DNA of 64,000 nt from Phycomyces blakesleeanus NRRL 1555(-) (taxonomy: Eukaryota > Mucoromycota > Mucoromycetes > Mucorales > Phycomycetaceae): positions 585,054 through 649,053 of the forward strand of contig NW_017265137.1 of the NCBI RefSeq assembly GCF_001638985.1. Reading direction: 5' to 3'. How positions within the stretch are numbered: position 1 is the first letter of the stretch; the number at the start of each line of letters is the position of its first letter. The notes below the pieces were generated by a model. The model worked only from the letters and a program-made list of their open reading frames with translations, made no database searches and was not told the DNA's origin. The position numbers were made by a program, and so were the translations under genes. Of this stretch, positions 12,901-22,500 are shown piece by piece.

Positions 12901-13690
12901 TTATCCAGAAAGTTGGTAATGAGAGCATCAAATTCATCATGCAGGAGATATTGCGTATTAAACCTCCAGACTCCAGGACCTGGTGGGGGCGAGAGAAAGG
13001 AATGGAGACCGCAAGAAGGCAGTGGTCAGTCCATAAAGGATTGATAAATGTTACCTCAGGGCGTTTGGTAACAATGCTGTGTGGATGGAAAATGTAGTCG
13101 ATGTGTGTGTGGGTGCGAGAGCTGTGGAAAGTGGGTAACGGAGGTGAAGAAGAATTAGTGATGGCATCCACGCAATTACCCTGAATGTATCCTTTCCAGT
13201 CCGGTGGATGGCTGCGACGATGGCTAAGATCACAGTTAAAGTCCCCCAGAATAAAGGCGGGCAGGGAAGGAATGACAGTAGGGAGAGTGCGTGCTAATGA
13301 GGAGAAGAAAGTATGCCGGTGGGAAGGAATGTTGGGTGCATAAATAACCACAACTACAAAAGGATTAACACGATGGTTGGTATGTGTAACCTTGACAACG
13401 AGTGCACGGTTGTCAGGAGAAACATGCAGTTGAGATAATTGGAGGAGGGGATCGAAAGAGACGAGGCCGCAATGTGGGGTCCATAGGCTGGCCTGTGCTT
13501 GGAATGTAAGGTGAATAGATGAGTGATGTATAGGGAGTAAATGAGTCTCTTGGAGAGCAAGTAATGAAAGGGAAGGGGAAAGGGTACGAAGGTGTTGGAT
13601 GAAAAGAAGTTTTGGGGATTGTGGGTTATTGATGGTAGAGAGGAGACCTCAAACATTCAAGGTTCCTATGCGAAGATGTTGTACAGTCAT
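9975..13690 (-). pseudogene. LINE ORF2: endonuclease plus reverse transcriptase, broken
   Basis: ORF2 starts at ATG 13690, abutting the ORF1 stop, and would span about 1238 codons. The endonuclease domain shows LLALQETH, LGDFNCD, THIDYIF and DHCLL. The RT domain shows QTGFMADRF, LLDQEKAYDRV, RQGDPLSPLLFNLAF and the catalytic AYADDLLVF (near 11615). The C-terminus has a Cys/His region (CIFCQDATEDQYHFFFGC) like zf-RVT. Lesions: TGA at 13651-13649, a one-base frameshift in the C-run near 12985 between endonuclease and RT, and TGA at 11672-11670 just before the YADD block. The rest is in frame. It would nick target DNA and prime reverse transcription, but this copy cannot make a full protein. Confidence 0.9.
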
Positions 13691-15037
13691 TTATGAACTT
13701 GGCTGACCTGAGCGGTCAGACTTTTCAGTTCCATCAGTCATAGGTGTGTTACCATCCAGATCAGTATACGGGAATGCACCTTGGGCGCGAGTCCGGAGAG
13801 TGGCCTCAAAAAGAGACTGTCGAAGTTCGTCATCAGTGTAAATTGCTGGGTTAATGCCATCATCGCGACTATGTAGGCCTCGGGCGCCTGGTGAGTGCTT
13901 GCTGGCATTGAGCCCACGGCCAGTCGGGTCATACATAGTTGTATCAAATTGAATTGGGGGATTGCCGTTGTGTGGGGTCCGGTTTCTGATTGTCATGGCG
14001 CGAGTATTCATCACTGATATGGAACAGCAACGTATTGTGTGTGTAGTAGGTGGGTTGAGAATGGGGGAAGCATGGGTAGGAGTCAAGGTTGATGAAGTGA
14101 CTGGTAGTACGGGTGTCTCTATCATAGCGACCGAGTATTGGTGTGCGCGAAGGGACGCAGTATTGGCAAGTGCAATCTGCTGCTGCTCTTGGATAGCCCG
14201 CTCGGCTTCGATATTGTCTGGATGAGTGGGGCACTCGCGACTGTCTATGGTGTGACCAAGAACACCGCATCGTTGGTAGCGAGGTGCGCAGGGAGGACGT
14301 TTTGTGCAGGAGCGTAGATAATGCCCTTCCTCTTGGCAGTATCCACACACAGGTGTGATATCGGTGGAGCGGAGCTCAGCAAGGCAGGAAAGAGACCCAC
14401 CAAGGTGGAGACGGCTTGGGAGACTGCAGACTTCATCTTGTCCAGAGGTGTCTAAATAGATAGTGGCTTTGCCACAGAAAGTACCATGGTGTGAGAGATA
14501 AGCTCTCAGCTGAACGATTTTGCCAAAAGGCCAGAATGCATTTTCGATGGGCTCGAGTAGATCTGTGCTAGGATCGCAGGCGTTAATACGGTAAAGATTA
14601 ACCTTAACAATGTGGCTGTTAGAAGGCAATCTTGGTGTAGCAATGATTCGGGTGTTCTGATAGGTCAACCCGTTGGACGTTGCTTTGGTGCGGGAGGAAG
14701 GGTCAGTAAAGAAGGCTTCTGCCAGAAGGTCTTTTGAGCGAGTATAACGGAGAGTGAGAGAGGTCATCCGGCCTACACGGTCAGAGAGAACATCATCCAC
14801 GTCCCTTGAGGGAACGAGTTTTCCGAGATTAAACAAGACACTCATTGGATGGATGGTACTAGCCCATGCAGCGGATGCAAGATCCACAATCATATTCTCG
14901 TCAAAGTTGGGAGCAGTGAAGATGTGCAAAGATTTGTTCTTTGGACGTAGTGTTGTAGACTGGGCACGGTTAGGTAGGTTACCTTGCCGTAACATGTGTG
15001 CCCTGTCCTGTGGGTTCAATCCCTCAGGGGTACTCAT
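13691..15037 (-). CDS. LINE ORF1: gag-like nucleic-acid-binding protein
   Basis: An intact 448-aa frame starting at ATG 15037. The N-terminal half has an RRM-like character (RYTRSKDLLAEAFF, VKVNLYRINACDP) but I cannot confirm a fold. A CCHC zinc knuckle follows at about residues 228-242 (CGYCQEEGHYLRSC). A second, imperfect knuckle follows, in which the first Cys is Tyr (YQRCGVLGH...C). The C-terminal third is low-complexity and polar. ORF1 proteins of LINEs coat the element RNA to form the retrotransposition particle. The stop TAA at 13693-13691 is directly followed by the ORF2 ATG at 13690-13688. ORF1 is unbroken although ORF2 is damaged. Confidence 0.85.
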   Translation of the reverse strand: MSTPEGLNPQDRAHMLRQGNLPNRAQSTTLRPKNKSLHIFTAPNFDENMIVDLASAAWASTIHPMSVLFNLGKLVPSRDVDDVLSDRVGRMTSLTLRYTRSKDLLAEAFFTDPSSRTKATSNGLTYQNTRIIATPRLPSNSHIVKVNLYRINACDPSTDLLEPIENAFWPFGKIVQLRAYLSHHGTFCGKATIYLDTSGQDEVCSLPSRLHLGGSLSCLAELRSTDITPVCGYCQEEGHYLRSCTKRPPCAPRYQRCGVLGHTIDSRECPTHPDNIEAERAIQEQQQIALANTASLRAHQYSVAMIETPVLPVTSSTLTPTHASPILNPPTTHTIRCCSISVMNTRAMTIRNRTPHNGNPPIQFDTTMYDPTGRGLNASKHSPGARGLHSRDDGINPAIYTDDELRQSLFEATLRTRAQGAFPYTDLDGNTPMTDGTEKSDRSGQPSS

Positions 15038-15130
15038 GTCAGAAAATGTTAATTGGTATTAACTTGTGTCGGTTATATGAATTTCCGTAAAACTATTCTT
15101 TGTATTTTTCTTTTCTCTTAAAGGGCAATG

Positions 15131-15143
15131 TCTACTGATATTT
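15131..15143. repeat. Right target-site duplication of the LINE
   Basis: TCTACTGATATTT, identical to 9790-9802, immediately upstream of the LINE 5' end. Confidence 0.85.
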
Positions 15144-15195
15144 ATATGTTTTTCTAATTTGTAATTCAGTGTGTGCTTAAGTAATCTTTATTACG

Positions 15196-15783
15196 ATGAG
15201 TCATATTCCAGGAGTATTGTTCTTCTGGAAAGATCCGGAAAGACCAATTGATATGATACTTCTCCAGTCAGATCAGTCCAAGAGTTTTGGTAAAGAAGAG
15301 CATTTATGCTATTGGTAATATTTTACTATTCCGACCCAGACACTTGGGTAATGTTTCATAATATTAAATAGTTGTAGTTGTAGTCTCTCAATTAAGTATT
15401 TGTCTAATAAAAGAAATATGTAGATAAAATATAATGGTGCCATATATATAATGTATATGTATTTGTATATCCCATGTCATGGTGATAATAATAAATAATC
15501 AATTATGTGTATGATGATCTGTGTATTAGATAATATCATAAAGGCAGATCCGTTTGACTGGAATAGTTGAGGATATTATTTTATCCTTCAGTCTTACTCT
15601 CAGATTCAGCAGTAATCAATACTTATTCACAACAGATTTCATTGGTTTTTGAAGACCATTATACGCTTATTACTGGTTACATGAATAATACTTTTCATTG
15701 GTTTCTGAAAGAAATCGACTTGTTGTTTAAAGATGCAGAAATAAATAAATATATGGTGGTCGTCTATACTCCTTTATCACGTT
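15196..15783 (+). pseudogene. Weak transposase-like remnant, possibly MULE
   Basis: Two readable stretches on the plus strand: 15196-15315 (starts MSHIPGVLFFWKDPERPID, ends at TAA) and about 15567-15783 (ITGYMNNTFHWFLKEIDLLF, then VVVYTPLSR before TAG). The second resembles the MULE transposase block in which a captive helix and a VxTD-type motif follow one another. The similarity is faint, the expected Asp is not present, and the frame is broken. It lies between the LINE and the zinc-finger transposase-like gene and could be part of either flank. Confidence 0.25.
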
Positions 15784-15814
15784 AGACAATACATTGCATC
15801 ACGAAAGCCCTGTG

Positions 15815-18800
15815 ATGCAGCATATTATTAATTACCCAAAAAATTCTAGGGTGGTAGTTTCTGCTCCCAAAGGACCAGGTCAACACAATTTTGCCTTTGA
15901 CAATATCGGAAAGACCTGCTCACTTTGTGGAAAAGATTTTGATTGCGTATAAAATCTACGACGCCACCTTACCAAATATCATAAGTTAGCAGCTCATATT
16001 GCTAACGATATTAGCCCTCAATATGCCGATAGAAACCTAGCATCACAACGACAGACTACGAACACTGCTGAGCCGACCACCCCTGATCACAAAGACGATT
16101 TCGTTAACGAAGACCTACACGTTGAATCCGATTTGGAGGATGATGACAGCAGCAATGTTGTCAACATGAACAGCAATGGTGACAATAATGTTAGCGAGAT
16201 TGAACTCGATGCCAGTGAAAGTATTATCGAGATGGATGAGGACACCAGGCCCTTTGAAAGTCCAAGTCCAGGCAACCACCTATACATGCATATAAGAAAT
16301 AGTATGTTGTCTTCTGCATCCAATACCAGCTCATCGTTGGATGCAGATCTTGATTTACTGAGAGAAGCAACTGGATCGCATATGACATGGAACCAGTATA
16401 AATCAGATACCCACCTGTTCCCAGATCTCCAGTCTATGGTACTGCTTGCTTTTGTTGATGGCAATAATGACATGGTATCTCGCAGGATCTTGAAAAAGAT
16501 CCTGTTTGCCATAAGTCTTGTCCTTAAGCTTCACGAGGAAGCTATCCAAAAGAAGTCCCATTCAAGTTACCTCGTTTGGATGCCCTCTTGAACTATCAGA
16601 CCAAGAAAAAGTTCAAGATTCCTGTATTTCTGTCCATAGAAGTCAATATCCAGTTGCCGGAAAACAAGACCACGTCTGCTTATATCAACTTGCCTTCAGT
16701 CCACGTCCAGTTTCTTGCTGTCAACCTCAAGAAAGCAAGAAACATGTTTTCCCTCTCTGATCGCACTCCTAACCAGTCCATTTGTCTACAACAAGGCGAA
16801 AAGTGAAGAAAACATTGATACTATCAACAACCTATGTTCACCCACAACCGCATAGATTTTTGGTCTGGTGATATTGTTAACTTTATGAATGGTTCTACTC
16901 CAGCCCGTTTCCTAGTAGAATCGTTCCATACCATGGATAACTCAGCCGTTTTTGTTCAAGGCTACATAGTTTATATTCTGGAAGGCGGTCAGTTAATTGG
17001 CGTCGAAGTTGAATCTACTAGCATAAAGCTTGAAAATCTTCTCGGTGTTGGCTCGACCCCTGTTGATGTTGCCCTATGCTACAGCATCTCACCTGGGAAA
17101 GTCTTTCATTTGATTCCCAGGCACAAGTCCTTGCTGGAAGAGCCTCATTTCTTAAAACGGCACGAACTGGATGAAACTGGAAAGCTGATCGATCCAAAGT
17201 TGTTTTACAAGATGAGGATATTGCCCATTATACTCTTCACCAATGACACCTCCAGAAACTGATCAAAGCAATATAACCCGTACGAAAGCTGGTCAATGAA
17301 GTTTGCTGCTCTCTCCTACGAAGAGAAGTCTTCAATTGAAAACATCCACTTTCTCTCTGCTATTCCCACGAAAAAGGGGGCAAGTGGGATGTCCTTGTTT
17401 CCTAAAATCGTCGAAGATTTCAAAAGGCTCAAAAACAGACTGGTGATGTTCTCTGCCAAAGACAACAAAAACGTCTTAGTAGCATCACCACTCCTTTGGA
17501 TTGAGGCAGATACTTCATGCCATTCTGAACTATGTGGTTTGCGCGCGCCAACAAGTATGTACCCATGCTGCAAATGTTATGTCCGTTTACAAAGATCCAT
17601 GCCCAATCTCAAAAGCTCTTCGTATTATACTGGTAGACACACAGCAAGAACAAAGGCACACTATCTTACTGCTGCGTCTACCTCGGGACGTGGATCGACT
17701 ATTCCAGATGTTTCTTCGACTGGAAATGCTCTGACAGCAAGTGATCTATGCTTCGCAATTAGGGCAACAGATGCATTGTTGGAACTACAGTCATTCGATC
17801 CATCAATAGATACTCCAGTTGAAGCTCTGCATAACATACTTCTTGGAGTTGCTAAGTATCTAGTCAATGATTTGGTAAAGGTTGTACTAAAGAAAAATCC
17901 TAACCAAATGGCTAGATTGTCCAAAGCCCTCAAGGATTATGAAAACTCTCAAGGAATGTCAAGAAAGTTCACTCGAGAGTTACGACACTATGGCTCATTC
18001 CTTGGGAGGTATTACAAAGTTCTTCTGCAAATTCTACCCGCTATCTTAGTTACAGAATTTGCAAATGATAGTATACTCTCTCTCATAACTCCATCTTTTG
18101 TCCGTCTTGGCTGTCTTTGCTCCTTGGTGTTTGTTAGAGCAGTAAGGTATGATTATAATATGTATATCGACGAAGTTGAAAAGGCAGTTACAAGCCTTAT
18201 CAAATAACTGCATCATTATGACATTACCTGTGAAATCGAAGGACATAATCCGTATTCCTCGAAGCCCAAGGTTCCCCTGCTCACACATCTGCCTGACAAT
18301 CTATAAAGATTTGGAACTGCTCTACACTATGAGACCAAAAAAGATGAGCAGTTTAACAAACACATCCGTGAACACCTAATGCATATCAATAGGTTAAACA
18401 CCTCAAGAGATATATGTCTCAAGTTCGCCAAGCAATCTGCAATGAAACATATCATTGATGGTGGTTCATGGGTGAGCAAAGACAAAATGAGAGAGAAGTA
18501 TGGTAATTCCACGGCAGAATTTCTTAAAGAAAACTTTAACGACAATGTTAAGAATATCCTGTTTGGTAGATCAAGAGACTTTGCTGATAATAACGACACT
18601 GATGACATTATAGCAAAAGCACTCTGTGACAATACCTTTGCAGTGTTCATGCTCAAGGAGAGTAGAGACCAACATGTCCGTTCATTTATTGGAAAGGTCT
18701 CCTCTTTGAGAGTAGAATACTATCGAGTTGAGAGTAGTCCCCATGCTCAAGTTAACAACTACCTCCTCGCGCAAAGGGTTTCCAATGATGCATCTACTCC

Positions 18801-18930
18801 ACTCAATCAGCTGAAGATTGTATGTAAGCTTGATATGCACACAGAATTTAACCACAAGCTTGTCATGAATCTCAGTAAATTTGGCTCCTACTGGTTCTTT
18901 GTTTCCTTGTTTTCGAATCGACAATATTGA
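15815..18930 (+). pseudogene. Transposase-like protein with N-terminal C2H2 finger, decayed
   Basis: Reading starts at ATG 15815. A C2H2 finger (CSLCGKDFDCV...NLRRHLTKYH) is broken by TAA at 15950-15952. An acidic spacer follows in the same frame to about 16590. The reading frame then shifts by one, and the rest (about 16576-18930) lies in a single frame with TGA at 16804 and 17260, TAA at 18205 and another TAA near 18303. Core motifs include MYPCCKCYVRL, TPVEALHNILLGVAKYL, KPKVPLLTHLPDNL, NRLNTSRDICLKF and HIIDGGSW. These occur in a fungal repetitive protein family that I recall as Tnp2-related, and the catalytic residues are not known to me. Five or more lesions make it a pseudogene. Confidence 0.65.
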
Positions 18931-19544
18931 TTTTTTTTTTATCTTTATTAATAAAAAAAATTATTCAATAAAAAAAATTGTGATTTTCACCTAGTCATTT
19001 TTCAGTTTTGCCAAAATATTGAGAGAGTCCATTTATGGATACTTGCCTTTTTAAAATTACCTTATGTAGTTGACAAGTCTTATAAAATGGGTCAAATTCG
19101 ATATCCCGATTAATCTGGGTTATATAGACCAATCAAAATATATGTGAGTAAAATATCTCCAAATTTGATATCAAAAATCTCCTATGGTGACTGATGTTTC
19201 TGAGAGTGAAATTGTATAATTTTTGCAGTGTGTAGTATGTGATTTTCTCTAGATCGTGAGATTTGTATTGTTATATTTACTTAATTGTAATGTGTGCAAC
19301 ACATAGTAGACTAACTTTTATCTACTCACAAAAAAACGGATGTTACATATGTATCAGTTATTTTTGAAGAAAAAGTATCTTAATTATTATTTAACACATT
19401 TTATTTTCTCAGCATAATGTTCTCACTTGGCGATGATTGAGATCAATGAATATCCATTAAAACGGATAGCATGCAAGTTTACATTTATTAAACATACGTA
19501 CACACACAGAGAAAAAAATAGAGACTATTAGAAAAGCTTTAAAA
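18931..19544. other. AT-rich spacer, no gene seen
   Basis: Separates the transposon cluster from the first host gene. It contains A/T runs and a short CACACACA tract near 19501, and would hold the 3' UTR of the DUF3684 gene. Confidence 0.4.
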
Positions 19545-22500
19545 TCAATTTTCAGAAGAACTGTTCACCGTAGCGTCTTGTTCTCCGATGAGTGGTGTAT
19601 TAGAACTAGCCAAAGAGGCAATGAATGCCTCCAAGTAGACTTCTGCAAATGAAGACATATAGAATTCATGCTTTGAATTGTGTTCACTAACAAAATTGTG
19701 AGCCAACTCGTGGCAAATTGTCATAAACCAATAGATCAATGCTTCTTTACGTTTGCTTTTAACCAGCTTTATATCTTCCGTTGACTCTGGTTCATGTAAG
19801 GCGAGATAGAACCGCAAATTCAAAAACAAACTAGCATTCGTGTTGAAAGCAATAGTTGTGCCTTCTGTGTCGTAAAATATATGCAGGCTTGATTTTTTGA
19901 GATTAAAGACTTTGGAAAGAACTCCAGAGATACTTGTAAAGCGAGACATTGCATGGCCGTACTGTTCTAAAACGTCTTCTGGATTTATGCCACGGTTCAC
20001 ATAAAAGTCCATCCCAGCAATGTTTCCAACATATGTCAAATTTTTCCCGGAAGTGGAATCGCAGTAGTCGGTTGATTCAACAACTTTGTCGATACGAGGG
20101 GGTGAAAATAATGTCTGGTCAGAGTATGGTTTACATGAGTGGATGGCCTTTTTCAAGTTTTGCTTAATGTTTTCGGTATAATTTGGTGTAATTGTCGTTT
20201 CTGATTTAGGCAGCTTTGGTTTCTTTGGAGGTTCTGGCGGTTGAATGGTTTCCACTGGTTTTGTTTCCAGAGGAGGCTGTGGTGGGGATGGCTTACTCCA
20301 TGGTGACCAGATTCTATCTAATAATTTTGTAGCTCTTTTGCTTTCAGATGGTTTGGGCTGTTGAATAGTGGGTGGCGCCACATTTGACTCGTCTGGTTTA
20401 ATTTTTTCTTTCGTGAGTTGTTTTCGAGGATAATCATCTTGCAGCAACTGATTGATGACATTTTCGACATGGTTCTCTCGCTGCTGGGAAAGTAACTGTC
20501 GAATATATCCTTCTTGACAATCCCCAAAAACGTCCATAACCTTCTTTGTATATTCATCCATTTCTTGAGGTGATATACGTTCCTGTGGACTCATTTGACT
20601 TTTAGTGAGTTCTGGGGCTTTCACTTTTTCCATATTCTTGCGAATGTTTAGGATACGGTCCACTGGAACACCCTTTCGCCGCAAATTGTTCAGGCTTGCT
20701 GTAAGATATCTCTCAACAATAATGGCATCGTTGAATCGGACGCGCGCAAAAAGTAAAGTACAAAGAGCGTTGGAAACGTCATAAAAGTCGATCTCCCCGG
20801 TGCCAGCAATGTATACAGTGAAACTGCTTCTGTCTGCACACGCTGTTGTAGTTTGAACATGCTTTTCTCCCGTGTGCTTAAATAGTCTGAGCATCTTGAG
20901 CTCTTTAGCTTGTATGACCTAAGCCTAGAAATTAGGACATATTCTCTTTAAAGTGTTATAGCTACTTGCCTTTAAATTACGCTTGACATAAATCTCGTCG
21001 TGTAAAAGCTCTTTTTGACGTTGAGGATTATCATTCATCATCTGATAAATAATAATAGGTGTACGTTCTAAAATTGCCTCTGCAATTGCCTTTGATCGGG
21101 CGGTTGCTCCAATAGCATCCCGAAATGTGTACGACTCTTTGATGTTTCTATCGAAATGGCATATTACTAAAATTAAAAGGCGTTAAACTATAATGTGTAG
21201 GGCTGTACTTACTTTGATAAATGACTGCTTCCTAGATTTGCATAAAATTCCTCCAAAAGTGGCTCCATTGGTGCAGATAGCGGTGAGAATATCTGTTGCC
21301 CCATAGTATCATCGCTGATAAATATATCGGAAGCCTTGGCAAGACGATATTGAACAAAGTCTTCCTTCTCAGCATCAAAATCATCCCTATCTTCTTTTTC
21401 TTCATCGCCCAATAACTTGTCACTCATGTTACTCCGTTTTAAGCCAACAAGAAATGCAGTAGATTTCATTTCAGCAAGTAGAGTTCGCTGAGATTTTATT
21501 TGGTAGTATTGTCCTGCAATCTGTCTCAATACAGTCAGGTATCTTTCACCGCCACCACTGAGATTCCAAAAACGTTGAGGATCTTTAACCAACATAGCTG
21601 CCAGCTCTATCGTTGTTGGTTCGTCTTTCACTCCGCATGATCTTAAAAACGAATTTGCGAGTTGTCCAAAATTGACGTAAAGAAAAAGCTCCTTGTGAAA
21701 ATTTGATTCCTCAGACTCAAAGTAACATTGCGTTGGTTCTACAACCAACATTATAGGTTTGCTTGTTGAATCATTTTCATTCCTCTTGTCAAGAACAGGA
21801 ACAAATTTTGCTTGCCGCAGCTTTTGCCAATGAGTGTAGCTAAATTCTCCCATTCTACCGGCCATATATTCAAAAATACGCTTGACTTCACTGTATTCCT
21901 GGCCGACATTTTGCAAAAACGCGCTTACAAGACGATCGGCATTAGGGTTTTCCAAAACTCCGAGTTTTTCTCTCACAGAGGCAAGATCGGGGTGAAGAGC
22001 ATAAAAACCAAGTATTTGTACCTCTGGGTTGGTGAAACAGTTCTTCGGAGACGTGTATGTTTTTCCGTCTAAACAAGGAATAAAATCGATATCAATGGTG
22101 GATGGATTGTAGTCATTGCTGTATTGAGTGTAATTGTCAACAAAATAGCTCAATGCTTTATTCTGTAGGTACTGGTTATTTGTTGCAGGTGACGCAAGTT
22201 GTAAGAGGTCCGAAAGAACAGGCTTTGTTTGTAATCCGAGCTTCTCGAGGAACTTTACTTCCTCACTTGATTGACGCCAGCGGTTATCCCATTGAATTAG
22301 GGGTAGGTTAAGAGTTCGTAAAGCTTCGGTTGGAGCATATAGATCACTTGCTTTATACCGACGATGAATACTCTTCTTATGTTTCTCGGAAATTGGTTTC
22401 CCGTTCTCGCCTAGGCGCCCAGTGTTTTTCATAAACTCTTTAATTCTTGGTTCTTCTCCTTCTTTTGTAAATATTTGAGAAGCCTTCAGCCTGGCTAATT

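Larger units (their letters stand above)
9803..15130 (-). mobile_element. Near full-length LINE (non-LTR retrotransposon)
   Basis: A 5.3-kb insertion on the minus strand. It has about 93 bp of 5' UTR (15038-15130), ORF1 (gag-like, zinc knuckle), ORF2 (apurinic-type endonuclease, reverse transcriptase and C-terminal Cys/His region), a 3' UTR, and a short poly(A) tail that appears as the T-run at 9801-9812. Matching 13-bp duplications flank it, so the 5' end looks complete and not truncated. An APE-type endonuclease plus RT without an RNase H domain suggests an L1-like or related clade. ORF2 carries two nonsense codons and a frameshift. Base composition is clearly higher in GC than the surrounding DNA, consistent with a later arrival. 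Confidence 0.9.
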
